Origin: a bacterium
GTDB lineage: Bacteria > Latescibacterota > Latescibacteria > Latescibacterales > Latescibacteraceae
DNA: 64,000 nt
Reading direction: 5' to 3'
Assembly: GCA_021372535.1 (NCBI GenBank)
Contig: JAJFUH010000135.1
Location: forward strand, 18,895-82,894
Below are positions 1 to 9,773 of this stretch, piece by piece. Both the position numbers and the translations under genes were made by a program. Position 1 is the first letter of the stretch, and every line of letters starts with the position of its first letter. The notes beneath the pieces were generated by a model that did no database searches, was not told the origin of the DNA, and worked only from the letters and a program-made list of their open reading frames with translations.

Positions 1-2510
1 CTCGTGCGCTCGAACCCGATATCGATTAAACCCTCGAGAAGGACAAAAACCTCGTTTTTTTCCGAAATTCCCGCGGCGGATTTCGGAGGCCTGGCAGCGG
101 TGCTGTCGAGGCGCAGGTTACCGACTTTCGCAAGATCGAGAATATACGCCCGGTTATCGAAAAACACTGATTTCAGGGTGTCGTCAGCCGGAGCAACGAT
201 CACATCGGCTTTCTGTCCGAGCGGCACGTTCATTTCGTTCCGTATCGTACGGATGACCGTGATCAGCGATTTGACCGATTCCATGTGTTCTTCCGCGCTC
301 AGGTCGATGAGAGTGTCCTCCGCTTCAGGCCACCGTGAAACCATGATACTCGGCGCTTTATCGACGCCAAGCGCATCAGTGAGACGCTGCCAGATTTCCT
401 CGGTAATGAACGGCATGACGGGATGGAGGAGCTGCATCGAACCCGCCAGTATCCGGGCGGCGCTGCCGAGAACATAAGCCTTGTCCTTTCCGCCCTGCGC
501 CACGCGGGGTTTGATTATTTCGAGATACCAGTCACAGAAATCATGCCAGATAAAATCGTAGATCACATGGGCGGCATCGTTGAACCGGAAAGCATCGAGC
601 GATTCGGTGATGGATTTTATGGTGTGGTTGTATTTCGACAGTATCCACCGGTCGGCAATTTCTGGCTCGACATCATCCACCGGCTCAATCGGGCCCTCTG
701 CAAGCGTAAGAATCAGGCGCGCCGCGTTCCAGATTTTATTGGAGAAGTTACGGCCGATATCGAACGTATTGTGATCTTTCTGCTGTTTTTCTCCCTTACG
801 GGTATATGAGATATACACATCCTGACCCTGGGAGGTGATATTGATGATGCTGAAACGGAGCGCATCGGCGCCGTGAGTGTCGATAACCTCGAGCGGGTCG
901 ACTCCGTTTCCGAGCGATTTTGACATTTTGCGGCCGAGGTCGTCCCGCACGGTGCCGTGAAGGTAGACCTGTGAAAACGGAATGTCGCCCATGAATTCAA
1001 GCCCGGCCATGATCATACGCGCCACCCAGAAAAAGATGATCTCCGGCGCCGTGGAAAGCGTACTCGTCGGATAAAACGCCCTCAGCTCCGGTGTATTCTC
1101 CGGCCAGCCGAATGTCGAGAACGGCCACAGCCATGAGCTGAACCACGTATCGAGCACATCCGGGTCGCGGATGATATCGGTCCCGCCGCATGCGGTGCAT
1201 ACCTTTACGGGCTCACGGGAAACCATCACATGGTCGCACGAGCCGCAGTAATAAACCGGTATCCTGTGCCCCCACCAGAGCTGACGGGAGATGCACCAGT
1301 CGCGGATATTCTCCATCCAGTTGAGGTAGACCTTGGTCCAGCGGTCGGGGTGAAACGTTACCCTTCCGTCCTTCACCACCTCGATGGCAGGGCGGGCGAG
1401 CTCCTTCATCCGCACGAACCACTGAGTCGAAAGGTACGGCTCGGTAATCGTGTGGCATCGGTAGCAGTGGCCCACGGAATGGGTGTGATTTTCGATTTTC
1501 ACGAGAAGTCCGCGCTCGCGGAGGTCGGCGATCACTTTTTCGCGAGCCTGCTCGCGGGGCAGGCCGTCGTAGTCCGCGCCGGCCATGCCGTTCATGGTGC
1601 CGTCCCCGTTCATGACCACAATCGGCTCGAGCTTATGCCGGAGCCCGATCTCGAAATCGTTGGGATCATGCGCGGGCGTGACTTTCACCGCGCCGGTGCC
1701 GAACCCGGGATCGACAAAATCATCGGCTATTACCGGTATTTCGCGTTCGACAAGGGGGAGTATGAGGGTTTTCCCAATCAAGCCGAGGTAGCGTTCATCG
1801 GTGGGGTTCACCGCAACCGCAACATCGCCGAGCATGGTTTCGGGTCTCGTTGTTGCAACTGTTATTCCGCCGGAATCACCCTTCAGGGGATACCGTATAT
1901 ACCAGAGATGACTTTGGAGCTCCTCGTGTTCCGCTTCCTCGTCCGAAAGCGCGGTATGGCAGCGCGGACACCAGTTGATGATGTATTTGCCGCGGTAGAC
2001 GAGTCCTTTTTCATAGAGCCGTACGAATACCTCGGTGACCGCTTTCGACAGGCCCTCGTCCATGGTGAAACGTTCACGGTCCCAGTCGCAGGAGCATCCG
2101 AGGTATTTGAGCTGTTCGATAATGGTGCCGCCGGTTTCCTCCCTGAATTTCCACATTTCCTCGATAAAAGCTTCCCGCCCGAGATCGTGGCGGGTTTTCC
2201 CCCGCTCGGCAAGGAGTTTCCGCTCGACAACGTTCTGAGTGGCTATTCCGGCGTGGTCTGTGCCCGGCATCCATTCCGTCACATACCCCTGCATCCGCTT
2301 GAAACGGGTGAGAATATCCTGAATGGTATTGTTGAGGGCATGACCGACGTGGAGAACAGCGGTTACGTTCGGAGGGGGAATAACCAGTGAATACGAGGCT
2401 TTACCCTCATTTGGCTCGGCATGACTGAAATGGTTTTTTTCCCAGAACTCCTTCCACTGCGCTTCGACGGCCTTATGATCGTACATCTTGTCCATATTGG
2501 AATTGTCCAC
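1..2510 (-). CDS. valS: Valyl-tRNA synthetase, 3' end beyond window
   Basis: Class I aminoacyl-tRNA synthetase that charges tRNA-Val with valine in the cytoplasm. The minus-strand frame stays open from 2510 to the window edge, 836 codons; family members are usually about 880-950 residues, so what is missing is mostly the C-terminal coiled coil. The class I signature HVGH is at residues 54-57, the ValRS-type GTDHAGIATQ follows, and KMSKS is at 528-532. The start is GTG at 2510, because AGGAG lies 6 bases upstream; the in-frame ATG at 2495 has no properly spaced site. A sigma70-like promoter lies at 2574-2602, giving a leader of only about 55 bases, too short for a T-box. The gene lies downstream of the flavoprotein gene at 2705-4417 on the same strand. 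Identification is secure; the C-terminus cannot be judged. Confidence 0.96.
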   Translation of the reverse strand, partial: MDNSNMDKMYDHKAVEAQWKEFWEKNHFSHAEPNEGKASYSLVIPPPNVTAVLHVGHALNNTIQDILTRFKRMQGYVTEWMPGTDHAGIATQNVVERKLLAERGKTRHDLGREAFIEEMWKFREETGGTIIEQLKYLGCSCDWDRERFTMDEGLSKAVTEVFVRLYEKGLVYRGKYIINWCPRCHTALSDEEAEHEELQSHLWYIRYPLKGDSGGITVATTRPETMLGDVAVAVNPTDERYLGLIGKTLILPLVEREIPVIADDFVDPGFGTGAVKVTPAHDPNDFEIGLRHKLEPIVVMNGDGTMNGMAGADYDGLPREQAREKVIADLRERGLLVKIENHTHSVGHCYRCHTITEPYLSTQWFVRMKELARPAIEVVKDGRVTFHPDRWTKVYLNWMENIRDWCISRQLWWGHRIPVYYCGSCDHVMVSREPVKVCTACGGTDIIRDPDVLDTWFSSWLWPFSTFGWPENTPELRAFYPTSTLSTAPEIIFFWVARMIMAGLEFMGDIPFSQVYLHGTVRDDLGRKMSKSLGNGVDPLEVIDTHGADALRFSIINITSQGQDVYISYTRKGEKQQKDHNTFDIGRNFSNKIWNAARLILTLAEGPIEPVDDVEPEIADRWILSKYNHTIKSITESLDAFRFNDAAHVIYDFIWHDFCDWYLEIIKPRVAQGGKDKAYVLGSAARILAGSMQLLHPVMPFITEEIWQRLTDALGVDKAPSIMVSRWPEAEDTLIDLSAEEHMESVKSLITVIRTIRNEMNVPLGQKADVIVAPADDTLKSVFFDNRAYILDLAKVGNLRLDSTAARPPKSAAGISEKNEVFVLLEGLIDIGFERT

Positions 2511-2573
2511 GCGATACTCCTGTTGTATACCGGCTGATTTTCGGGCTATGTCTGTTTATTTCAAAGGTATGAA

Positions 2574-2602
2574 AATATAACAATCAGCCATCGTAAAGTC
2601 AA
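2574..2602 (-). promoter_or_regulatory. Sigma70-like promoter for valS
   Basis: Read on the minus strand, TTGACT (2602-2597) and TATATT (2579-2574) are separated by exactly 17 bases. Transcription would start near 2567 and leave a leader of about 55 bases before the valS GTG. Found by eye from consensus; no experimental support. Confidence 0.6.
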
Positions 2603-2704
2603 TGACATTGGGGTATTCGTTCAACGGCGATCTGAGAAACGGAGGAACACTCATGTCCGTGAAATACATGATGATATCGCCTGTACTTCATGAAATTGAG
2701 CAGA

Positions 2705-4417
2705 TCATTGACGGGGAGTTCCGCAAAAACTTTCCTGAAGCTCCTGGATTTTTGTCTCGCCGGTACAGGCTTTCGGGTGGAACTGGCAGTACGTTCGGTA
2801 CCCGCCGGAAATGTTGGCAGCCCTGAATCCGTGGTGTTTCAGAATACAGCCTGCCACATGCGACCGGACTCCCGTCGCGCAGTAAATGAGGATTTCACGG
2901 TCGCGGTACGGTTCGAGCTCATCGAGGCGGTTCCGTATCGCATCGACCGGAATATTGACCGCACCCGGTGCATGACCGCCGTTGTATTCCATGGAAGTCC
3001 GTGTGTCGAGGAGAATAAAATCGTCCGGGTTTCGTTCGTCCAGTTGATCCCAGTGTGTCAGGGGCATCACGCCATCTTCGTCATTAACCGCCACATATCC
3101 CGCAAAATTCACGGGGTCTTTCGATGATCCGAACGGTGGCGCATAGCAGAGTTCCGCCTCGGAAAGATCGCGTATGGTCATTTTTGCCTGAATCGCCATG
3201 GAAATCACATCGATCCGTTTGTCGATACCATCCGGGCCTATGCACTGGGCGCCGAGCACCACACCGGTATTTTTGTTATAGAGCACCTTGAGGGTCATCT
3301 GGTATGCACCGGGATAATAACCGGCATGGTTCGCGGGGTGGACATACACTTTTCCGTATGGCTGAGCGAGAGACCGGAGTGTTTTTTCGTTGAGACCGGT
3401 GCAGGCCGCGGTAATGCCGAATACACGGCATATTGAGCTTCCCTGAACGCCACGGAAGCGGGTGTCGATACCGAAAATAGTATTCACTGCCACACGGGCT
3501 TCCTTTGCGGCGGGTCCCGCGAGGGGAATGAGCGTCGAAGAGCCGTCCGCAAAGCGGAAAACCTGAACCGCATCACCCACTGCGTAAATATCGGGGTCGG
3601 ATGTTTTCATGCGGTCGTCAACGACGATCGAGCCTCTTATCCCCATCCTCAGGCCGCTTTTCCCGGCGAGCTCGCCCTCGGGAACGACCCCTGTGGCGAG
3701 AAGGACGAAGTCCACATCGATCGTTCTGCCGCTCTGAAGAGCAACGCGCACTCCACCGCCGGTATCTTCGAATGCATTCACCCGCTCGTTGAGCCAGACC
3801 GCAATATTGTTGTTTTCAAGCTCGTTGCGGATGAGCGCCGCCATTTCGTGGTCGAACGGAGGCATGACCTGGTCGAGCATCTCGATCACCGCGACTTCGA
3901 GCCCGCGGCGCTTGAGATTTTCCACCATTTCGAGGCCGATGAATCCGCCGCCTATCACGAGGGCTTTTCGGGCGTTTTTTTTCTCGATCGCCTCGATAAT
4001 CCTGTCCATATCCGGAATCGTACGGAGCGACAGAATCTGCGGCGAGTCGATACCCGGAATCGGTGGGCGGGCGGGTTCTGCGCCTGTGGATATGATGAGT
4101 TTGTCATATGACTCCTCATAGGCTCCGCCGTCGGGGCCGGTCACCGATACTGTCTTCCTTTCACGGTTGATCGATGTTACAAGGCTTTTAAGCCGGACAT
4201 CGATACGAAAACGCTGCCTGAACAGCTGGGGTGTGGCGACAAGGAGCATCGACCGGTTTTTGATCTCGCCGCCGACACAGTAAGGCAGGCCGCAGTTCGC
4301 AAAGGAAATGTATTCTCCGCGCTCGAACAGTATAATTTCCGCATCCTCGGAGAGACGTCGCGCCCGTGCTGCCGAAGCCGCGCCTCCGGCAACACCTCCT
4401 ATAATTACCAGTTTCAT
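2705..4417 (-). CDS. CoA-disulfide reductase-type flavoprotein with C-terminal rhodanese domain
   Basis: A 570-residue FAD- and NAD(P)H-dependent oxidoreductase of the CoADR/NADH oxidase/polysulfide reductase group. The N-terminus has the FAD-binding VIIGGVAGGAASA; the single redox cysteine is Cys42 in SFANCGLPY. The second dinucleotide fold is VIGGGFIGLEM, and an FAD-contacting stretch ends in DIYAVGDA. The last ~110 residues form a rhodanese domain with the active loop CATGVR (Cys near 513) following LLDTRTSMEY. The family reduces CoA disulfide, CoA persulfide or polysulfide, with the rhodanese domain handing over sulfane sulfur; which substrate is used here cannot be read from sequence. 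The start is ATG 4417, preceded by AAAGGG; an upstream in-frame TTG at 4432 is less likely. Reads toward valS with 194 bases between. Confidence 0.88.
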   Translation of the reverse strand: MKLVIIGGVAGGAASAARARRLSEDAEIILFERGEYISFANCGLPYCVGGEIKNRSMLLVATPQLFRQRFRIDVRLKSLVTSINRERKTVSVTGPDGGAYEESYDKLIISTGAEPARPPIPGIDSPQILSLRTIPDMDRIIEAIEKKNARKALVIGGGFIGLEMVENLKRRGLEVAVIEMLDQVMPPFDHEMAALIRNELENNNIAVWLNERVNAFEDTGGGVRVALQSGRTIDVDFVLLATGVVPEGELAGKSGLRMGIRGSIVVDDRMKTSDPDIYAVGDAVQVFRFADGSSTLIPLAGPAAKEARVAVNTIFGIDTRFRGVQGSSICRVFGITAACTGLNEKTLRSLAQPYGKVYVHPANHAGYYPGAYQMTLKVLYNKNTGVVLGAQCIGPDGIDKRIDVISMAIQAKMTIRDLSEAELCYAPPFGSSKDPVNFAGYVAVNDEDGVMPLTHWDQLDERNPDDFILLDTRTSMEYNGGHAPGAVNIPVDAIRNRLDELEPYRDREILIYCATGVRSHVAGCILKHHGFRAANISGGYRTYCQFHPKACTGETKIQELQESFCGTPRQ

Positions 4418-5150
4418 CGGATACCCTTTCAACAGTGTGCTTTTTTATGATAACGATGTTTAAATATATGAAAGAACTGTCCGGTTAATTTTAAAAAGCC
4501 CCCTTTCTGTCACTTCGTGACATCCTTCCCCCGAGGGGGCAGGACATAACTGCAAACGCCATAATATGTTGCCCCCTGCGGGGGAAACATGCGCGTAAGC
4601 GCCGAAGGAGGCTGTTGTAAAGAATAAGAGACAGTGTATCGAAAATTGTGGAGATTCATTTAAAAACCATAGCGTTTTCAATACATTATGACGTTTGATA
4701 TGAAATTTAACCGTCACTACTGATATGAAATCGTTCTTAATATTAAACGTTTATTCTCTGAAAAAACACAAATAAGATAATGAAAAATATATCATATTAC
4801 AACAATAATTATATAAATAATATTATATATCATGTTTTATTCCTATTTCTTCCCTTTCTTTTAAAAAAAGCATATTTCCCGGACTCTCATTTGGATAACC
4901 GGGGAAAGGGATTTCGCAGCGAGTCACGGAGAACACGGAGAAAACCTCATAGTATACCGGATAATGAAAATCGGGAGAGTATATAAGGATAAGAGTATCT
5001 CAAAAGGAGTTTTTAGGTTGTCTGAACAGTATTTTACTCTTGCATTATCACCGATATTGACACTTATTGTTACGGTGCCGGATGAAACGGTGCGCGAAAA
5101 GTAAAAAAACTACATATATATTGAGTAGAAAAGAGGGTACGGCGAAGCAT
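4418..5150. other. Divergent intergenic region, no gene recognised
   Basis: A 733-base spacer between divergently transcribed genes. The left part (about 4497-4602) is a chain of short GC-rich hairpins, listed separately. Bases 4750-4880 are extremely AT-rich. Near 4917 the text matches the dispersed 'cacggagaacacggag' type of intergenic repeat seen again, in reverse sense, near 29304. Short open frames here have no ribosome-binding sites or recognisable products. Promoters for both flanking genes must lie here, but no convincing pair of -35/-10 boxes stood out. Confidence 0.6.
4497..4604. repeat. Chain of four short GC-rich hairpins
   Basis: Successive perfect inverted repeats: TGTCAC/GTGACA (4508-4522, 3-base loop), CCCCC/GGGGG (4528-4539, 2-base loop), ATGTT-CCCCC/GGGGG-AACAT (4566-4590, 3-base loop, one mismatch) and GCGC/GCGC (4591-4602, 4-base loop). 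The style resembles the CCCCC-TT/AA-GGGGG hairpins at 51869-51926. None is followed by a T-tract, so these look like interspersed palindromic sequences rather than terminators. Confidence 0.6.
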
Positions 5151-5843
5151 ATGAAATCAACAGGTGTGACGTATTATATTGTATGTATTGTTGCCGGAGT
5201 ATTGCTTCTTTTTGGGGGATGCGGAAGGAAATCGGTAAAAAAAGTGGAGCCGCTCAGGATAGTATTTTTCGGTGACAGCGTGACATACGGTTACGGGGTG
5301 AATGATAAAACGGAATCGTTCTTTGCCCGAATAAACAGCGTCATGAAAAAGGGTGTCTATGTCAATGTCGAACCTTTTAATGCAGGTGTCAACGGCGATG
5401 ATACCTTTGAGGCGATTACGCGGATAGATTCGGTGAAAGCCCTCGATCCCGATATTGTGATTATTGCGTTCGGATTGAATGACTGTCAGGTTTCAAGAAT
5501 CACTCCCGGTCAGTTCAGAGATAATCTCATCCGGATTTGCGATTCGTTTCCTCCGGAAACACGGATTGTCCTGGCGACATCCAACTCGTTCATGGAAACA
5601 GGACAGCCTCTGTGGAAAGAACTCAACAGCACGCTCGACATATATATGGATGAGATCCGGTCGATAGCCCGCGAACGAGGATATATACTCATCGATGTCC
5701 ATGCAGCATGGAAAGAGTATCTTCGCCATGATTCAAGGAATACCGAGACGATGTATGTCGATCCGACCCATCCTTCCGCAAAAGGGCACCGGTTGATATA
5801 TGAAACTTACATGAACGGGCTCAGGAAGCTGTTTGTCCGGTAA
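5151..5843 (+). CDS. SGNH/GDSL-family hydrolase lipoprotein
   Basis: A 230-residue predicted lipoprotein: the signal peptide ends in the lipobox LFGGC, so the protein should be anchored on the periplasmic side or surface. All four SGNH blocks are visible: GDSVTYG (nucleophile Ser), the block II Gly in NAGVNGDD, GLNDC (Asn) and DPTHPSAKGH (Asp and His of the triad). The family includes lysophospholipases, thioesterases and carbohydrate deacetylases; the substrate cannot be assigned. I chose ATG 5151, where the signal peptide begins; an open frame extends to 5067 but would put about 28 charged residues before the signal. It is followed after 102 bases by the exported GH42-like gene, which makes a sugar-ester substrate plausible but unproven. 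Confidence 0.85.
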   Translation: MKSTGVTYYIVCIVAGVLLLFGGCGRKSVKKVEPLRIVFFGDSVTYGYGVNDKTESFFARINSVMKKGVYVNVEPFNAGVNGDDTFEAITRIDSVKALDPDIVIIAFGLNDCQVSRITPGQFRDNLIRICDSFPPETRIVLATSNSFMETGQPLWKELNSTLDIYMDEIRSIARERGYILIDVHAAWKEYLRHDSRNTETMYVDPTHPSAKGHRLIYETYMNGLRKLFVR

Positions 5844-5945
5844 GGAGTGTTTTTCCGCAGTGCAGGTATTTTTACGGTGAGCCAGTGATTTGATTTTTTA
5901 TAAATCCGCAATATTTCTGTAGAGTTATTTATCCACCGGATTGAA

Positions 5946-8900
5946 ATGATGATGAAGAAGTTTTACCTCGTTTTTATATTCCTCGTAAGCATCATACACA
6001 CATCCGCTGCCGACTTTCTTGACGATGCATGTACTCCCTTCATACGAGTCGATCCCACTGTTGCCCTCGACAAATACCCCGTTGCGATTCCCCTCAAGGG
6101 AGGTCCGCTGCGGGTATTGTTCATCGGTCAGCGCGATACTGTGGGAAGATTGAGCGTCAGTGTGGCAGCCCGGCTTGACTGTCGTTTTGAGGCTGTGCTG
6201 ACCGAAAACCGTAAGAAGCTCGGAATTCCCGCGAACGAAATGAATTCAAAGTCCCCCGTTCTCTCTCAGGAGGCTGTTGAAAAGCGAGCCGGACAGCTTT
6301 TCCGCGAGGAATGGGATGTCATCTGGCTCGATTTCGAGTTCGGCGCTTTACCGGAGGGATTTCGTCTTACGCTTATCGATCGCTTGGAAAAGGGAACAGG
6401 TCTCGTATATGTGGGTGAATCCCGGGAAATCGAAAAAATCGGTGCATCGGGAAAACTCGATGACGCACGGCTGAAAGCTGTCTCTTTCGGGAAAAACAGG
6501 CCGGAATGTATCGGAATGAGGAAACAGGGAATCGTGACCGTATTACCTCCTCTCGACCGTAACGGCAGTTTCAGAGACAGGGGAGATTTCCTCACCCTTG
6601 CAATCAACACGATCATGTTTGCTTCAGGCCGTGACAATGGTCTCATGATCACAAAGATTCCGGACCCCGGAAAGACCATCGAGCAGGAATCCGTAGCGAT
6701 CATGAATTACCGGATATACTTCTTCAACAGCGGCGAAACGAAGCCGATGAGAATTATCGGACGATACCGGGATGAGACGGGCGAACAGATAGAAGAAACG
6801 AATACCGTATACAAGGTCGAAAACGGGAGAAGTTATGTTATCGTTGAATATCCTTTTCTTCCCGTAGGCTCTTATTCACTCGATATTTCGGTTTCCGACG
6901 ACGATGGCGTTGTCGCACTGGGCGGGACATCAATTTCTGTCACCGGGCAGAAGTACATCACTGACCTTGAATTCTGGGAAATGTCCGCACCCGAGGGTGG
7001 ACTGATAATCGGTAAACTCAAGGTTTCGACGAAGTTCACCGACGCGATGAGTGTCAGGTTCGATCTTCTTGACTGCAGAAGACGTCTGATCGGCAGAAAT
7101 GAGCCGGTACCCGATCTCAACCTGAAAAATGTCGATTTTGTGTTTAAGGTCGGACACATCAATGAGCGGATCATGTATGTCAGGGCATATCTGGTCCACA
7201 GCAATAAAACCGTCCAGATGGTCGAAAAACCGGTTTATATCAGCCGTCTCCACGATCCGCGGAGATTTTCACTTGTGGTCTGTGATAACCGGGCTTCGGA
7301 ATCCACGAGCGTTGAACGTTATACGGTACTCCGCGATGCTGGTGTCACCATGCTGGACATCGATATGACCGCTCTTCATGATATGGACAGCATATTCAGG
7401 GCCGCCTCTCATGCCGCATCGGGCGGAATGGGGATTATTCCGCGGATTACACGGATCGCAAGTTCCTCATCCGGCCCTGTCATGGAGCCGGTGATGACGA
7501 CGGTGGATTTTTATGAGACCCTGGAAAAAAGAATCAGGGCGGTGGCTGACACATTACGTCATTTTTCCCCGCCTGCCTACTCGATCGGACGCGACAACAT
7601 GCTTACCGGTTACGATGTCGATGTGAGTTTTTCGCAAACCGACAGTGAATCGTTCCGTAATTATCTGCAAAACAGATACACATCGGTCGAGAATGTAAAC
7701 AAAGCATGGGGGAGTGCTTATCCGTCATTTACCGACATTCAGCCCGTACCCTTCGCGCAGGCCCGGAAAACAGGCGAATACGCAGTATGGCTCGACACGA
7801 GGCTTCACATGGAAGATGTATTCACGCAGGCTCATAACGGGGCGTTTGAAGCCTTTAACAGCGCGGAAAACGGCATGAAAGTCGGCATCGAGGGGTTCGG
7901 TAACTCATGGAGTCCGTTCAGAGGGTACAACCTTTTTGATCTGACCGGTTTTTTGACGCTGGCTGTTTCCGGGCAGGAAACAGGAGCCGGATATCCCGGT
8001 GACGTAAGTGTTTCCGCCGCGCTTGAATCCTTTATTCAGCGCGATTCGATGACCGGTCTTTTAGCTGGCGGCGAGATGTATCCTCTGGGCAGCGAGGAAC
8101 TGCTTCGCGCTGCGCCCTGGCAGAGTCTGTTCCTCGGCATGAACAGTGTATGGTGGAACTCGGCATTCGGCGGTATCGATGCGGCGCTTACCCCTCAGTA
8201 TACACTGTCGCCGGCGTTTTCGGTGCTTGCCGGAGAAGCCCGTGAAATCATGAGTGGTATCGATCTCCTCCTGTACGGAAGCACCCGGCTTGTCGATACG
8301 GTCGGTATCCTCTACAGTCCCCTTTCCAGGATGGCGGCATATACTTCGGCGCAACAGGTTTCCAGTGAAGGCTCGTTAACGGATGGGAAAGGGATTACCG
8401 GCTCATCCACCGATACTGTCCCGTCGGTATCGAAGTCCGTACGGTCGTTTTATCTAGCATGTCAGGACGCGGGTTTTACCCCGATGTTTATTTCCGAAGA
8501 TCAGTTGACCGAGGAATGGCTTGCGGAAGAGAAATTCGATATCCTCATCCTGCCGTATAACCAATCGATGGGGGATGAGACTGCGCAGGTCCTCAGAAAA
8601 TTTGTTCTTAATGGCGGTACCCTGATAGCCGACATGCGGCCGGGGGTGATGAACGATCATCTCTTCATGCGCGAAAAAGGCGCGCTTGATGATGTGTTCG
8701 GCGTTGCGCAGGGCACTGACAGGACAGTTTCGCTGGCTCCGGGAACATTCGAGCCCCTGCAGGTCGATGGCGGGTTTCTGCCGGAACATACGTTCGAAAA
8801 CTGTCTGAGCGACCCCACAATCAGGGCTCTTGAGGGTGTTCATGTCTTGGCCCGTTCCGGGAAAACTCCGGCTGTTATTGTCAACAGATATGGAAACGGA

Positions 8901-9623
8901 AACGGTATATTCCTTAATATGTGGATGGGAATGTATGAAAACATGCGCATGGAAAACCATGAAAAGGTATTCAGGGATATTGTTTCGTGGTGTCTCTATA
9001 CGGGTGGAGCCGGTAAGCCCTATATCTCCGTCCGCGATTCATCGGAGGCTCTTGCGCGGAAAATCAGTGCCACGGTTTTCAGGGATGATCAGATCGAATA
9101 TGTCGGCATTTTACCCGATCCGGGTATGACGGCTGAATACTATCTCCGTGATGGTTATTATCTCGATCTGTCCCAGATCGGGAAATCGTATTTCGTTTAC
9201 GATGTCCGCAGCGGCGCTTTTCTGGGAGCCAATCAGCGGATATCGGTAACTCCGGCGCCGGGCAAAGCCGAGCTGTACGCTCTTCTGCCTTACCGGGTGA
9301 AAGACATCGAACTGAGATTGAAAACCCCGGTCGTTCAGGCAGGCGGTACACTTGAGTATACGGCTGCAGTAATTCCTCAGGGAATAAACATGAAACCTGG
9401 CCGTCATGTGTTCCTTATTACCGTAAAAGGGCCTGATGGCAGTATCCAGCCATTCTTCTCGGAAAGCAGGGAATCGGTGAACGGGATTTTACAGTCGTCG
9501 TTGAATATTTCTATAGGCGATCAGCCCGGTCGATGGGTTCTTGAAGTCAAGGATATTACCACGGGAAAGACCGCCGAGAAGGGTTTTATGGTGATGACAA
9601 CAGGAAGAATGTTGCCAAAATGA
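5946..9623 (+). CDS. Large exported GH42-like (beta-galactosidase fold) protein
   Basis: A 1225-residue protein with an N-terminal signal peptide (cleavage expected near HTSA-AD). Residues about 430-760 look like a GH42-type barrel: the segment at about 569-595 matches the family's 'F..YL..RY.S...N.AWG' pattern, and GGEMYP near 704 followed by WWNS near 735 sits where the family nucleophile Glu and following helix are found. Residues about 850-905 (FDILILPYNQSMGDE, then NGGTLIADMRPG) resemble the GH42 class-I-amidotransferase-like trimerisation domain. The NE pair expected for the acid/base residue is not seen; the corresponding stretch reads SIGRDN. The N-terminal ~400 residues and C-terminal ~200 residues look like beta-rich domains. 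It may be a diverged glycosidase or a binding protein that has lost catalysis. The start is at a run of three ATGs with only a weak ribosome-binding site. Confidence 0.6.
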   Translation: MMMKKFYLVFIFLVSIIHTSAADFLDDACTPFIRVDPTVALDKYPVAIPLKGGPLRVLFIGQRDTVGRLSVSVAARLDCRFEAVLTENRKKLGIPANEMNSKSPVLSQEAVEKRAGQLFREEWDVIWLDFEFGALPEGFRLTLIDRLEKGTGLVYVGESREIEKIGASGKLDDARLKAVSFGKNRPECIGMRKQGIVTVLPPLDRNGSFRDRGDFLTLAINTIMFASGRDNGLMITKIPDPGKTIEQESVAIMNYRIYFFNSGETKPMRIIGRYRDETGEQIEETNTVYKVENGRSYVIVEYPFLPVGSYSLDISVSDDDGVVALGGTSISVTGQKYITDLEFWEMSAPEGGLIIGKLKVSTKFTDAMSVRFDLLDCRRRLIGRNEPVPDLNLKNVDFVFKVGHINERIMYVRAYLVHSNKTVQMVEKPVYISRLHDPRRFSLVVCDNRASESTSVERYTVLRDAGVTMLDIDMTALHDMDSIFRAASHAASGGMGIIPRITRIASSSSGPVMEPVMTTVDFYETLEKRIRAVADTLRHFSPPAYSIGRDNMLTGYDVDVSFSQTDSESFRNYLQNRYTSVENVNKAWGSAYPSFTDIQPVPFAQARKTGEYAVWLDTRLHMEDVFTQAHNGAFEAFNSAENGMKVGIEGFGNSWSPFRGYNLFDLTGFLTLAVSGQETGAGYPGDVSVSAALESFIQRDSMTGLLAGGEMYPLGSEELLRAAPWQSLFLGMNSVWWNSAFGGIDAALTPQYTLSPAFSVLAGEAREIMSGIDLLLYGSTRLVDTVGILYSPLSRMAAYTSAQQVSSEGSLTDGKGITGSSTDTVPSVSKSVRSFYLACQDAGFTPMFISEDQLTEEWLAEEKFDILILPYNQSMGDETAQVLRKFVLNGGTLIADMRPGVMNDHLFMREKGALDDVFGVAQGTDRTVSLAPGTFEPLQVDGGFLPEHTFENCLSDPTIRALEGVHVLARSGKTPAVIVNRYGNGNGIFLNMWMGMYENMRMENHEKVFRDIVSWCLYTGGAGKPYISVRDSSEALARKISATVFRDDQIEYVGILPDPGMTAEYYLRDGYYLDLSQIGKSYFVYDVRSGAFLGANQRISVTPAPGKAELYALLPYRVKDIELRLKTPVVQAGGTLEYTAAVIPQGINMKPGRHVFLITVKGPDGSIQPFFSESRESVNGILQSSLNISIGDQPGRWVLEVKDITTGKTAEKGFMVMTTGRMLPK

Positions 9624-9644
9624 TGATTTCAGTTGATTTTTCTC

Positions 9645-9673
9645 TTGTCAATATATACATATGATATTAAATT
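9645..9673 (+). promoter_or_regulatory. Sigma70-like promoter before the 1005-residue barrel gene
   Basis: TTGTCA (9645-9650), 17 bases, TAAATT (9668-9673). Predicted start near 9681, a leader of about 90 bases. It suggests that the downstream gene has its own promoter, separate from the GH42-like gene. Confidence 0.5.
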
Positions 9674-9773
9674 TCATCGTGGTAGGAGTGAGGGTCAGCG
9701 TATTTACTGTTAGAATTATTCTCAGAGCCTTAATAAATACAATAAGTTAAAATGTATAAATGCGAGGGCGCAA

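Noticed and set aside
1230..2390. A 386-codon open frame on the plus strand across valS
   Set aside because: It is antisense to the valS frame, whose class I motifs and start are clear; codon pattern makes such shadows common here and there is no ribosome-binding site or family match.
2511..2573. T-box leader before valS
   Set aside because: Predicted leader is about 55 bases, with no antiterminator bulge sequence.
4460..4717. An 85-codon minus-strand frame across the hairpin block
   Set aside because: It reads through the GC palindromes, has no ribosome-binding site and no recognisable feature.
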